From Hoylesella buccalis ATCC 35310 (lineage in GTDB: Bacteria; Bacteroidota; Bacteroidia; Bacteroidales; Bacteroidaceae): a stretch of DNA of 64,000 bases. Under the pieces are notes generated by a model. That model had not been told where the DNA came from and ran no database searches. It saw only the letters and a list, made by a program, of their open reading frames with translations. Position numbers and translations under genes: made by a program. Below, piece after piece: positions 18,808 through 27,684 of the stretch. Positions within the stretch are counted from its first letter, which is position 1. Each line of letters opens with the position of its first letter. The stretch covers positions 1-64,000 of the forward strand of contig NZ_ADEG01000087.1 in NCBI RefSeq assembly GCF_000177075.1, written 5' to 3'.

Positions 18808-19287
18808 TTATTTCTTCTTTTCCTCCGCAAGAATCTTTTGTATCTCTGAATTCCTGATGTTTCCTAAGATTTGGATTAATGCGGCATCGTCATCACCCGA
18901 ATCGATGATGACAAGCTCTTTAATCCTAGTTTTGCTCCTCTTCACCATGATTACGGTTTGCTCATCTGCTTCCTTAGCCGTCATCAACTCCTCGTAACCG
19001 ACTGTTTTCAGTCGAGCAACATCCTTGAAAAACTGCTGTTTAACAGCTTTTGAGCAATCCTCCATGTCCAAGACTTTGATACTGTTGATATGCTTGATGT
19101 ATTTCGAATAGTCGTCGGCATCGTTGGTCGTTATTGCCTTGGCAAGCGACATCATCATTTTCGGCACATGTACATATTCAGCCTTGGGCGAATGTTTGTA
19201 CTTCCTCATCAAACGATCTACCGACATTTGGGCCTGAACAGTCATGGTCATGAATGCCAATGCTGCGATTATCATCACTTTTTTCAT
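18808..19287 (-). CDS. DUF4252 domain protein, first gene of the ECF operon
   Basis: 159 residues with a signal peptide (MKKVMIIAALAFMTMTVQAQ). The sequence SVDRLMRKYKHSPKAEYVHV and the later KELVIIDSGDDDAALIQILG resemble the other DUF4252 gene in this operon, so the two are probably paralogues flanking the sigma/anti-sigma pair. It ends in a charged tail, EEKKK. It lies 34 bp upstream of the sigma gene and was not seen to have a clear TAnnTTTG promoter. Function is unknown. Confidence 0.8.
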   Translation of the reverse strand: MKKVMIIAALAFMTMTVQAQMSVDRLMRKYKHSPKAEYVHVPKMMMSLAKAITTNDADDYSKYIKHINSIKVLDMEDCSKAVKQQFFKDVARLKTVGYEELMTAKEADEQTVIMVKRSKTRIKELVIIDSGDDDAALIQILGNIRNSEIQKILAEEKKK

Positions 19288-19472
19288 ACGTTTTTATTAT
19301 TTAATGGATTATGTTATGTTACTTCAAAAACACGCTATCATGGTGGTGTTCTATTTCATCAGACGTAGAAAACGCAGATTGTGTTACAAATATCAAACAC
19401 TTTTTTTAGGATGATGAACCTTTCTTTGGAGTTAAGTGGCTGTCATATCACCCATGACGAACCATGGAAAAA

Positions 19473-19526
19473 CAAGAAAAACTGTCTTCCTCGTTCAGGC
19501 AATTCGCTGAGCAAGGAAAACAGTTT
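19473..19526 (-). terminator. Probable terminator after the S46 peptidase gene
   Basis: Arms AAACTGT (19479-19485) and ACAGTTT (19520-19526) extend inward to an 18-bp imperfect stem with three mismatches. The minus-strand 3' flank is TTTTCTTG. It lies about 100 bp beyond the S46 stop in an otherwise gene-free stretch of 340 bp (19288-19628). Confidence 0.45.
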
Positions 19527-19628
19527 GTGTGAAGATAGGGTGCAAGGCGAAATGAAACATGGTAGGCAATCCGCTTCACGTTTCATCCTGCCCACGTGAC
19601 TTGTCACCGCTATCATATAAGCAGTGCT

Positions 19629-21740
19629 TTACTGGGCGTTGATTTCTTTGAGCAAACGGTCAGCATGTCCCCAGCGATCCATCATCAGCAGCACATAACG
19701 GATGTCCACTCCGATGCAGCGAGCTAAGCGAGAATCGAAGTTGATGTCACTCGAAAGACTGTCCCAGTTGCCGTCGAAAGCCAGTCCGATGAGCCGTCCT
19801 TGCCCGTCAAACATCGGGCTTCCGCTGTTTCCACCGGTGATATCGTTGTTGGTGAGGAAGCAAAGTTGCATCTTACCCGTGTGCTTGTCCTGGTATAGAC
19901 CGAAGTCCTTGGCGCTGAGAATCTCTTTCATCACAGGTTCTGCCTGATATTCGTACACCTTATCAGCCTGGTTCATTTTCTCCACCATGCTTTCAGCTGT
20001 AGTGTAATAGCCCGAAGGTTTACCGCCTAACAAGAATCCTCCAACCTGTCCATAACTCAACCGCATGGTGAAGTTGGCATCCGAATAGTGGGGCATGTCT
20101 TCCTCCATGCGCAGCTTGGCGGCACAGAGATATTTCTCTTGGAGCTTGATACTGTCCTCGAATGCCGACAAATCGGCTGTAAATTCACCCATGGTCTCCA
20201 GCAAATCAAGACTATATACGACTCCTGGATCACGCTGGTAGCTTTTCTTGTTGGCGTAGATTCGCTTGCCACTCTTCATCAGGAACGACTTTTTATACAG
20301 CTCATTGACATAGCGGGTGTAATCGCCGCCGTACTTGGTGGTGATGGTTTGGTAGAATTTAGGTAGATATTTGGCCGCCACCTTGTCTTTATAATTCTTG
20401 AGCAGCGCAGCCATTACTTCCTTATCCAATGCCTCATCCCATTCATCACTGTTGTCCTTGAAGAGGATATACTGCTTCTTGGGATTGTTTTTGGGGCCGA
20501 GTATTTCCTTATTATTCAGCTGCATGGCACGGGTAGTGAACTCGTTGGTGCGGCCGAATGTTTCACGGAAGAACATAAAAGCCTTCATGACATCGAGGCG
20601 TTGGTTGTAAAGTCGGGCCATGGTATCAAAGTCGAGCTTGCCCTTCAGGTACCCTGTTTGCTGTTGCCATTGGCGTATTTTCTGCTCGTACTGCTGCTTT
20701 TGGTTGATGATGCCGATGGAGTCGATGCACTTGTTCATGCCGATGGAGTTCTTCCAGTAATTGGAACTCTGCGCAAACTTCGAATCATACTTGATGCGTA
20801 CGCCATCGTCTGCCCGCATGTGTCGGGTCATAATGGCTTGTTTTACACCACGCACTTGCGCACGGGGAGCGTTGAGTGCGTCCCTACGCTCACGAATACC
20901 ATACGACGAAAGGTAGCGGCTGGTCGACCCAGGATAACCAATCGTCATAGAATAGTCCCCATCCTTGTAGCCTTGCAGACTTACCTGTGCCCATTTTTTA
21001 GGATGATATGGCACGTTATCCTTTGAATATTCGGCCGGGCCGTTGGTCTTCTTGTCGGCATAAATGCGGAACACGGAGAAGTCACAGGTTTGCCGTGGCC
21101 ACATCCAGTTATCGGTTTCGCCGCCAAATTTGCCCATCGACTTGGGCACAGCGAACACCAGTCGCAGATCGTTGAACTGCCGATAGGTGGTGGCATAGTA
21201 AGTGTTGCCCTCGTAGAAGGCGTCAATCCCTATGTGTAGTGTCTTGTCAATGCACTTGATGGAGTCGCTCATGGCGTTCTGTAGTGAGTCGAGTATCGCG
21301 TCTTGTCGCTCGGTGGTGAGATTGTCAAAGTCCATCATTCTCAGCTTGTCGGTAATGTCTTTCTGCTCGACCATGAAGCTCACGAACATGTCTTTGTTAG
21401 GCAGTTCCTCCTCATAGCTTTTGGCATAAAAGCCATTTTTCATGTAATCGTGCTCCACAGTGGAGTGACTGCGGATGCCCTCGAAGCCACAATGGTGGTT
21501 GGTGAACACCAATCCGTCTGGCGAGACCACCACGCCGGTACAATAACCGGAGAAGTTGACCACCGCATTCTTCATGGCCTGATCGCCATAGTACAAGTCG
21601 TTGTAAGGAACCTGAAAGCCCTGTGCCTGCATCTGTTCATACACAGCTTGCGGCAAGTTGTACAAGGTCCACATGCCTTCGTCGGCACTTGCTACACTGG
21701 CAGCAAGCAGTCCGGCAAGGAGTAATGTTGATTTTTTCAT
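19629..21740 (-). CDS. S46 family dipeptidyl-peptidase (DPP7/DPP11 type)
   Basis: 703 residues with a signal peptide (MKKSTLLLAGLLAASVASA). The trypsin-fold core is split by a helical insertion, as in this family: catalytic His lies in TNHHCGF near residue 80, and catalytic Ser in TGGNSGSPMFDG near residue 640, followed by GLAFDGNWDSLSSD. S46 enzymes act in the periplasm and release dipeptides from N-termini, feeding peptide fermentation. DPP7 and DPP11 differ at one specificity position near the Ser; I could not place that residue reliably, so specificity is left open. The polysaccharide flippase gene ends only 15 bp upstream, so the two may be co-transcribed. Confidence 0.93.
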   Translation of the reverse strand: MKKSTLLLAGLLAASVASADEGMWTLYNLPQAVYEQMQAQGFQVPYNDLYYGDQAMKNAVVNFSGYCTGVVVSPDGLVFTNHHCGFEGIRSHSTVEHDYMKNGFYAKSYEEELPNKDMFVSFMVEQKDITDKLRMMDFDNLTTERQDAILDSLQNAMSDSIKCIDKTLHIGIDAFYEGNTYYATTYRQFNDLRLVFAVPKSMGKFGGETDNWMWPRQTCDFSVFRIYADKKTNGPAEYSKDNVPYHPKKWAQVSLQGYKDGDYSMTIGYPGSTSRYLSSYGIRERRDALNAPRAQVRGVKQAIMTRHMRADDGVRIKYDSKFAQSSNYWKNSIGMNKCIDSIGIINQKQQYEQKIRQWQQQTGYLKGKLDFDTMARLYNQRLDVMKAFMFFRETFGRTNEFTTRAMQLNNKEILGPKNNPKKQYILFKDNSDEWDEALDKEVMAALLKNYKDKVAAKYLPKFYQTITTKYGGDYTRYVNELYKKSFLMKSGKRIYANKKSYQRDPGVVYSLDLLETMGEFTADLSAFEDSIKLQEKYLCAAKLRMEEDMPHYSDANFTMRLSYGQVGGFLLGGKPSGYYTTAESMVEKMNQADKVYEYQAEPVMKEILSAKDFGLYQDKHTGKMQLCFLTNNDITGGNSGSPMFDGQGRLIGLAFDGNWDSLSSDINFDSRLARCIGVDIRYVLLMMDRWGHADRLLKEINAQ

Positions 21741-21755
21741 ATGATTGTAATTGAT

Positions 21756-23249
21756 TTATTTTCTGAAATATTTGCCTACGATGGGCAATTGGCGCAATGG
21801 GAAGTCGAACTTGATGATGTAGGCCACAAACAACGCAATGAGCAATGTGTTGACAACCAGTGCGCCAGCTGTGGTAAGTACATCATTAAAGGCTGTCATG
21901 ACAAAGAAACAAGCCACTGCCAACGCCACATAGGTGAGGATGCTGCGCATGGGATAGCGGATGGGATACATCTTCTGTCCGACAATATACGACAGAATCA
22001 TGGCCACGCCGTAGCCCGCAAAGCCAGCCCATGCACAGGCTATGTAGCCGTAACGGGGCACAAAGATGACGTTGATGGCAATGAGTACGGCGCAACCAAT
22101 GCCCGAGAAATACGCTCCCCAGATGGTCTTGTCGATGAGTTTGTACCAGAATGAGAGGTTGAAATAAACGCCCATCATGATTTCGGCGGCCATAACAATG
22201 GGCACCACACGCAGTCCTTCCCAGTAATCCTTGCCGATGAGATAGCGCAAGATGTCCATATAGCCCACCACAACAAGGAAGGCCAGCAGGGTGAAAATGA
22301 TGAAATATTTCATGGCCTTGGCGTAGGTTTCTCGATTGTCGCGTTCCTCTGCTTTGCCAAAGACAAAGGGTTCGTAGGCAAAGCGAAAGGCCTGTGTGAT
22401 CATAGCCATAATCATAGCTATCTTACTGGCGGCTCCATAGATGCCAAGCTGGGCCAAACTGTCGGCTCCTTGATAGATATGTGGAAACAATATCTTATCG
22501 GCTGTCTGGTTCAGGATGCCCGCCAACCCCAGCACAAGGATGGGCCAACTGTACGAGAGCATGCGCCTCATCAGCTTCTTGTCGAAGACATAGCTCACGC
22601 AGGTCAGCTCTTTCCACAGCAAAGGAATGGTGAGCGCCGAGCAAGCCAGGTTGATGTAGAACGCATAACCCACGCCAACAGACGGACTGTAGACCATTCC
22701 CACCGTCTCTGGATGACGCTCATAGAGTGCTGGCAGCAAGAGATAATAAACCAAGTTGAGCGAAATATTCAGAACAATAATGAATACTTTGAGAGAAGCA
22801 AACTTGATAGGGCGATTCTTAAAACGCAGGTAGTCGAACGGAATGCACAGGAACGAGTCGATAGCCACCGTGAGTGCCATGACCCATATATACGAAGGAT
22901 GGTCGGCATAGCCCATGAACGAGGCGATGGGCGACAAGAACATCAGCACCAACAGGAAGAAACTGAGCGCGCCGGAGCCAACGGCAATCAGCGTTGTAGA
23001 ATAAACCTTGCGTGGGTCTTCGCCCGACTTGTTGGCAAAACGGAAAAAGGTGGTCTCCAATCCGAATGTCAATATCACGAGTATCAATGCCGTCACGGCA
23101 TACATGTTGGTCATGATGCCATACTCGCCGCTGGCCGATGCCAGCTTGATGGTGTACAGGGGAGTGAGCAGGTAGTTGAGAAAACGACCGACAATGCTGC
23201 TCAGTCCATAAATGGCTGTATCCTTAACCAATGACTTTAGATTCGACAT
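21756..23249 (-). CDS. Polysaccharide/oligosaccharide flippase (Wzx/MATE-like)
   Basis: 497 residues, hydrophobic throughout with about 12-14 predicted membrane helices. The start, SNLKSLVKDTAIYGLSSIVG, RFLNYLLTPLYT, is typical of Bacteroidetes polysaccharide biosynthesis exporters. GIYGAASKIAMIMAMITQAF near the middle is also family-like. These proteins flip lipid-linked glycans or related lipids across the inner membrane. No glycosyltransferase is adjacent, so the cargo is unknown. Downstream, 15 bp separates it from the S46 peptidase gene; upstream lies an intergenic palindromic repeat. Confidence 0.88.
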   Translation of the reverse strand: MSNLKSLVKDTAIYGLSSIVGRFLNYLLTPLYTIKLASASGEYGIMTNMYAVTALILVILTFGLETTFFRFANKSGEDPRKVYSTTLIAVGSGALSFFLLVLMFLSPIASFMGYADHPSYIWVMALTVAIDSFLCIPFDYLRFKNRPIKFASLKVFIIVLNISLNLVYYLLLPALYERHPETVGMVYSPSVGVGYAFYINLACSALTIPLLWKELTCVSYVFDKKLMRRMLSYSWPILVLGLAGILNQTADKILFPHIYQGADSLAQLGIYGAASKIAMIMAMITQAFRFAYEPFVFGKAEERDNRETYAKAMKYFIIFTLLAFLVVVGYMDILRYLIGKDYWEGLRVVPIVMAAEIMMGVYFNLSFWYKLIDKTIWGAYFSGIGCAVLIAINVIFVPRYGYIACAWAGFAGYGVAMILSYIVGQKMYPIRYPMRSILTYVALAVACFFVMTAFNDVLTTAGALVVNTLLIALFVAYIIKFDFPLRQLPIVGKYFRK

Positions 23250-23276
23250 AGTTGAAATGATATAGTTTACAAATTA

Positions 23277-23425
23277 CAGCCCCACCCCTTAACCCCTCCC
23301 CGAAAGGGAGGGGAATAGATAGTTGGTTTAATTGACAAGCTCACAAATTGATAGTCCCATTACATAATACAACACAATACAGCTATTCACTCCCCTCCCT
23401 TTCGGGGAGGGGCTGGGGGAGAGGC
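23277..23425. repeat. Inverted pair of GC-rich REP-like palindromes
   Basis: Two copies of a C-rich palindrome lie head to head: CCCCTCCCCGAAAGGGAGGG at about 23293 and its inverted match at about 23392-23413, each extended by a further G- or C-rich tract. They fill most of the gap between two minus-strand genes. Related units occur at 29511 and 30115. Confidence 0.7.
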
Positions 23426-23427
23426 TT

Positions 23428-24660
23428 CTATCCAAAAAACATGTATGCGATGGCTATTGCCGCCACAACACCCGCCAAATCGGCCAGCAATCCGCACGCC
23501 ACGGCATGACGTGTGTAGCGAATGTTGACACTGCCGAAGTAGACGGCCAATATATAAAAGGTGGTGTCAGTAGAGCCTTGGAAGATGCAACTCAAGCGAC
23601 CAACGAACGAATCGGCACCATACGTGGTCATCGCATCAACCATCATGCCGCGCGCACCACTGCCCGAGAGCGGTTTCATGAGGGCGGTTGGCAAGGCACC
23701 CACAAACTGATTGTCGCCTCCTACCGCCGATACGCACCATCCAATGCCGTCGACCAACATATCCATAGCACCCGATGCGCGGAACACACCGATGCCCACG
23801 AGGATGGCTACTAAATAAGGTATGATGCGCACTGCCGTGGTAAACCCGTCTTTCGCCCCTTCGATGAAGGCGTCGTAGACATTCACTTTCTTGCGCAAAC
23901 CAGCGAAGATGAACAATACGATGATGGTCATGAGCAGAATGTTGGCCACACTGGTACTCACCACGTTCATCGTGTCCTTGCTCATCTGCCCGAATCCCCA
24001 GATGATGAGCGACACGATGGCCGCCATTCCGCCAAGGGTGAGCACCATGACCTTGTTGAGCAGGTTGATCTTCTGATAGATAGATGTGATGATAAGACCG
24101 GCAATGGTAGAGAAAAAAGTAGCCAGCAGAATGGGGATGAAGATGTCGGTGGGCTGCGCAGCTCCCAGCTGTGAGCGATACACCATGATGCTCACGGGTA
24201 TCAAGGTCAGTCCCGAGGTGTTAAGAACCAGGAACATAATCATCGGATTGGTGGCCGTGTCTTTCCTCGGGTTCAGCTCCTGTAGCTGTTCCATCGCCTT
24301 CAGTCCCAGCGGCGTGGCGGCATTGTCAAGCCCCAACATGTTGGCCGCCATGTTCATAAAGATAGAACCTGTGACGGGATGTCCCTCCGGTATGTCGGGA
24401 AACACCTTAGAGAATACGGGTGAAAGCATACGAGCCAAGACGTTGATGACGCCTCCCCGCTCGCCTATCTTCATGATACCGAGCCACAAAGAAAGCACGC
24501 CCGTAAGTCCCAACGAAATCTCGAAAGCTGTCTTGGACGAGTCAAACGTAGAATTCATCATGGCCGGAAACACCTCCATGTCACCCATGAAAACCATTCT
24601 AGCCAAAGCGATGACAAAGGCAAGGATGAAAAATGAAACCCAAATATAGTTCAATACCAT
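23428..24660 (-). CDS. Nucleoside-recognition domain membrane protein (SpmA/SpmB-like fusion)
   Basis: 410 residues from ATG 24660. An upstream in-frame ATG at 24747 would place the promoter inside the gene and adds 29 residues lacking family character. About ten hydrophobic helices include two nucleoside-recognition ('Gate') halves: an N-terminal one with NMAANMLGLDNAATPLGLKA and a C-terminal one with FVGALPTALMKPLSGSGARG, similar to spore maturation proteins SpmA and SpmB joined in one chain. Bacteroidetes do not sporulate, so the role is transport or another membrane function and is not established. The -7 box lies 6 nt from the ATG, predicting a leaderless message. Confidence 0.85.
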   Translation of the reverse strand: MVLNYIWVSFFILAFVIALARMVFMGDMEVFPAMMNSTFDSSKTAFEISLGLTGVLSLWLGIMKIGERGGVINVLARMLSPVFSKVFPDIPEGHPVTGSIFMNMAANMLGLDNAATPLGLKAMEQLQELNPRKDTATNPMIMFLVLNTSGLTLIPVSIMVYRSQLGAAQPTDIFIPILLATFFSTIAGLIITSIYQKINLLNKVMVLTLGGMAAIVSLIIWGFGQMSKDTMNVVSTSVANILLMTIIVLFIFAGLRKKVNVYDAFIEGAKDGFTTAVRIIPYLVAILVGIGVFRASGAMDMLVDGIGWCVSAVGGDNQFVGALPTALMKPLSGSGARGMMVDAMTTYGADSFVGRLSCIFQGSTDTTFYILAVYFGSVNIRYTRHAVACGLLADLAGVVAAIAIAYMFFG

Positions 24661-24666
24661 TTGGTG

Positions 24667-24698
24667 CAAAATTATATAAAAATGGCGGTTCACCCAAG
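24667..24698 (-). promoter_or_regulatory. Promoter at the start codon of the nucleoside-recognition gene
   Basis: Minus strand TAATTTTG (24674-24667) matches TAnnTTTG, with CTTG (24698-24695) 20 nt upstream as a near -33 match. The ATG begins 6 nt after the box, the same spacing as at 9776. Confidence 0.6.
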
Positions 24699-24844
24699 TA
24701 AACGGATATTTTTTACCAGCAATGTACGATGTACGGGGGTAAATCAAGGTCCTTTCTCAATTTTCATCAAAACAGACCTCTAATTCAAATATTTTGTCTA
24801 AATTTGTATTTGGATAGTGTCCAACAAGATAAGAATGACTAACT

Positions 24845-25408
24845 ATGATGCATTTTTTGGAAAAATTCAAGTTCTGCCCAGTGTGTGGGAGCCAACACTT
24901 CGTGGAAAATAACGAGAAGAGCAAACGATGTGAGAACTGTGACTTTGTGTATTTCATGAATCCAAGTGCCGCCAACGTGGCCTTCATCCTCAACGAACGT
25001 GGCGAATTGTTGGTTGAGAAGCGGCGCAACGAACCCGGCAAAGGAACGCTGGATCTTCCCGGTGGATTCACCGATGCAAACGAAACGGGCGAAGAAGGCA
25101 TCATCAGGGAGGTGAAAGAGGAAACGAATTTGCAGGTAGACCGCGCGGAATATATGTTCAGTCTGCCCAACAAATACCGCTACAGCGGACTGGATATCCC
25201 TACACTCGACATGTTTTTCCGTTGCGAAGTGAGCGATACATCCTGTCTGAAAGCTGGTGACGACGCCGATGCAGCCTTGTGGTTGCCGCTAAATGAGATT
25301 CGCACCGAGCAGTTCGGACTGCGTTCTATCCGCCAAGGTTTGCGCATTTTCCTCGAAAGAGCCAGCGAAATGGGTTGGACAAACGTAGGCAAGAAACCAA
25401 ACAAATGA
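24845..25408 (+). CDS. Nudix hydrolase with N-terminal zinc ribbon
   Basis: 187 residues. A zinc-ribbon-like start has FCPVCG at about 10-15 and RCENCD at about 28-33, giving two CxxC pairs. The Nudix box begins at GGFTDANETGEEG and continues IIREVKEETNL; the Gly usual near the end of the box is Asn here. Such proteins hydrolyse nucleoside diphosphate derivatives, and the zinc ribbon recalls NudC-type pyrophosphatases, but substrate cannot be told from sequence. The second Met (24848) is an equally good start. A DIP1984-family gene follows 26 bp downstream, likely in the same transcript. Confidence 0.9.
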   Translation: MMHFLEKFKFCPVCGSQHFVENNEKSKRCENCDFVYFMNPSAANVAFILNERGELLVEKRRNEPGKGTLDLPGGFTDANETGEEGIIREVKEETNLQVDRAEYMFSLPNKYRYSGLDIPTLDMFFRCEVSDTSCLKAGDDADAALWLPLNEIRTEQFGLRSIRQGLRIFLERASEMGWTNVGKKPNK

Positions 25409-25434
25409 ATAAAAATCAATAAAAACATATCATC

Positions 25435-25887
25435 ATGAAACTGGCAGAAGCATTAAGTTTGAGAAAAGATTTGCAGAAAAAGATTGATCAATTGAGCAGT
25501 CGACTGAAGCAAAACGTGAAAATCCAAGAGGGCGACGAGCCTGCCGAACAGCCGGAAGAGCTGCTCAAAGTGCTGGACGAATGCTTGAAACAGCTCGAGG
25601 AACTGATTCTGAAAATCAACATCACCAACCTGAAGACAGAGCGCAATGGACGCACCCTGACCGCCATGATGGCCGAACGCGACATGCTGACCAAGCGCAT
25701 TGGCATTCTCAGAGAGGCTTTTAACGCTGCAACTCAGACTCAAGATCGCTATTCGCGTACCGAGATTAAATACGTTTCTACAATCGACATCAAGGCGCTG
25801 AACAAGCAGATTGACCACTTTTCGCAGGAGTTGCGCAAGCTGGACATGCAAATTCAGGCCACCAATTTTGAGGTAGACTTGGTATAA
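25435..25887 (+). CDS. DIP1984 family protein
   Basis: 150 residues, strongly helical and charged, starting MKLAEALSLRKDLQKKIDQL, as in the DIP1984 (septicolysin-like) family. The mid segment TLTAMMAERDMLTKRIGILR and the late INKQ-like helix (ALNKQIDHFSQELRKLDMQI) fit a coiled-coil bundle. The family has no firm biochemical role. It has no signal peptide, so it is cytoplasmic. It lies 26 bp after the Nudix gene. A 930-bp gene-free region with repeats follows. Confidence 0.85.
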   Translation: MKLAEALSLRKDLQKKIDQLSSRLKQNVKIQEGDEPAEQPEELLKVLDECLKQLEELILKINITNLKTERNGRTLTAMMAERDMLTKRIGILREAFNAATQTQDRYSRTEIKYVSTIDIKALNKQIDHFSQELRKLDMQIQATNFEVDLV

Positions 25888-26061
25888 GGTCGCATCAACG
25901 ACAAACGCAACTCGCGGGTTGCGCAATGACATTTTATGGACGTAGTCTCGCAATACAGGGCGAGTTGAAAAAGAAAAGTATGATCACTTGCGCTGTTCGG
26001 AACCAACAGCATGATTCTATTTAGAATCAAGTCACGGTGCAGGTTCAGCACATCAGCATAC

Positions 26062-26137
26062 GAATGCACGGCGTAAAGAGCACGTAGCACGACCGTCAAC
26101 TGACTGTATTCTTTGAGATGAGGGTGGGATGTGGGAT
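26062..26137 (+). repeat. 76-bp dispersed repeat, copy 1
   Basis: This stretch matches 27458-27533 with the same length: both begin GAATGCA-GGCGTA, contain ACGACC-TC-ACTGACTGTAT, and end GAGATGAGGGTGG followed by GGGAT. Copy 1 lies 174 bp after the DIP1984 stop. Confidence 0.6.
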
Positions 26138-26209
26138 TTTTTACATGTGTAGGGCTACCGACGCTCTACTTTGTTAACAAACCTTTCGTTTGTTAAATTA
26201 ATTCGTTTT

Positions 26210-26510
26210 CTTTAACAAAATAAAATTGAGAAATAGACAAAATGAGGAGATTTTTAAGGTATTCAAAGCCTTAAACTCAGCCTCTTGTACCCTATTCACA
26301 TGCAGCAAATGGGCAATATGCATGCTTTTGCCCTCCAAACTGTATGCTTTAACCACTCAATCTGCATGCTTTAACCGCCCAATTTGCATCATATTGAAGG
26401 GCTTTTTGCCCCAAACACGTTGCTTTTTAATTACCACATAGGAGCAAAAAGCATATAAGTCGTTACTAATCAACTCAATAACAAAATCCTTTCATAATGG
26501 GCTTATTGAC
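26210..26510 (+). repeat. Degenerate copy C of the intergenic element; includes short direct repeats
   Basis: This non-coding, AT-rich stretch shares scattered blocks with element B in the same orientation: ATGCATGCTTTTGCCC, GCATATAAG followed by CGTTACTAATCAACTC-ATAA. Inside it, CTGTATGCTTTAACCACTCA and CTGCATGCTTTAACCGCCCA are adjacent 22-bp direct repeats (26340-26383). Similarity is weaker than between copies A and B and the limits are approximate. The rest of the 25888-26816 gap holds nothing else recognised. Confidence 0.4.
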
Positions 26511-26816
26511 GCCTTACGAACAAGTTGGCTGTAAAAACGCCCAGCATTTGTGTTAAAAACACGTTACAAGAGCAGATATTTCACGGAAGAATGTTGGGTT
26601 TGATTTAAAAACAAAAAGCACCTATGCACCGAACTTTCATGGCGCATCGAGGAACTCATCGTCAACGAGCAGTCCTTCGTCATCGTATAAAATTCATTGA
26701 AAAGCGTGCGAACCTATTCATTTTATTTGTATCTTCGCCACATCGTTCATTGAGAAGGTGGCTTTCACTTCAACATTGGGACAAAGCTATTCTTCTATCA
26801 TCAAAACCAACAAAAG

Positions 26817-27332
26817 ATGTTCAAAATTATCCAACAGTCAGATTATAAGGTAAACCAATGGAGCGGTGGCATCACAAGAGAGCTGTTCATCCTCCCTCAC
26901 GACAGTAGTCTTGCAGAGAGAAACTTCGACCTGCGGATATCGTCAGCGGTGATTCACCTCACGGAAAGTACTTTTTCTGACTTTTCAAATTATCAACGCT
27001 TTTTGTTACCAGTTGAGGGAAACATCACCTTATATATAGATGGGCATGCGCACCAACTGAGTAATGACCTCCCTTTCGTGTTCGAAGGGAGCAAAAATGT
27101 TCGTTCGGTAAACAGCAGTGGGGCTATTGATTTCAATGTCATTTGCCGTAAAGACTACAAAACAAAGGTTACTGTCGTTCACAAAGGAGAAAGCGACGAG
27201 ACCGCCACCACCTTCATTTTTGCACTCGAGGACATCGATATCAATGGCAGGAAGGTGGAGAAATACAATTCTATTCTCACAACCGAGCCATACAAGTTCA
27301 CAGGAAAAGCAGTGGTCGTAGAAATTCCTTGA
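26817..27332 (+). CDS. HutD/Ves family protein
   Basis: 171 residues with the family start: FKIIQQSDYKVNQWSGGITR, ELFILP. The following LRISSAVIHLTESTFSDF and ITLYIDG segments fit the double-stranded beta-helix (cupin-like) HutD/Ves fold. HutD is linked to histidine use in some bacteria and Ves to cold response in E. coli, but the reaction is unknown. No hut genes are nearby, so a histidine role is not supported. No signal peptide; cytoplasmic. Confidence 0.85.
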   Translation: MFKIIQQSDYKVNQWSGGITRELFILPHDSSLAERNFDLRISSAVIHLTESTFSDFSNYQRFLLPVEGNITLYIDGHAHQLSNDLPFVFEGSKNVRSVNSSGAIDFNVICRKDYKTKVTVVHKGESDETATTFIFALEDIDINGRKVEKYNSILTTEPYKFTGKAVVVEIP

Positions 27333-27457
27333 GCTGTAGTTACGGCTGATACAAGAAAAAAATAATCTTATTGCATGAAGCAGAATGTTCTCCCAAAGGG
27401 AGGGATTGTTTCGATGATGATTATATGTTTCTTCGCCATGCCAAACGTTGGGTAGAA

Positions 27458-27533
27458 GAATGCAGGGCGTATAGCGCATGGTGTACGACCATCTACTGAC
27501 TGTATTTTAAGAGATGAGGGTGGAAGCTGGGAT
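27458..27533 (+). repeat. 76-bp dispersed repeat, copy 2
   Basis: This is the partner of 26062-26137, located 125 bp after the HutD/Ves stop. Both copies lie downstream of plus-strand genes in the same orientation and flank the HutD/Ves gene together with element C. Confidence 0.6.
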
Positions 27534-27573
27534 AAAAAACAGCGGTTATCCAGTGGTTTTGAATTAAATGTTG

Positions 27574-27581
27574 TACCTTTG
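27574..27581 (+). promoter_or_regulatory. -7 box for argS
   Basis: TACCTTTG matches TAnnTTTG, 104 bp before the argS ATG at 27685. No well-spaced TTTG lies at -33. Confidence 0.5.
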
Positions 27582-27684
27582 CAGCACATAAATCTTCTAT
27601 TGATAAAGCATCAAAAACGTTGATAGGTATGCTTTTTAAGCATGAAGATTGTTTCAGTGTCAGTAAATTTTATTTTTTATTAGC

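Noticed and set aside
18774..18830. Longer N-terminus for the ECF sigma factor
   Set aside because: It overlaps the upstream gene and adds residues not typical of ECF region 2; ATG 18773 fits better.
19381..19599. 72-codon plus-strand ORF
   Set aside because: It overlaps the imperfect hairpin that probably terminates the S46 gene, has no ribosome-binding site and no family character.
22470..23234. 254-codon ORF on the plus strand
   Set aside because: It lies fully opposite the flippase gene, has no family resemblance, and its composition is that of an antisense reading.
26624..26848. 74-codon ORF ahead of the HutD/Ves gene
   Set aside because: It overlaps the HutD/Ves start in another frame and looks like a chance reading of the leader.
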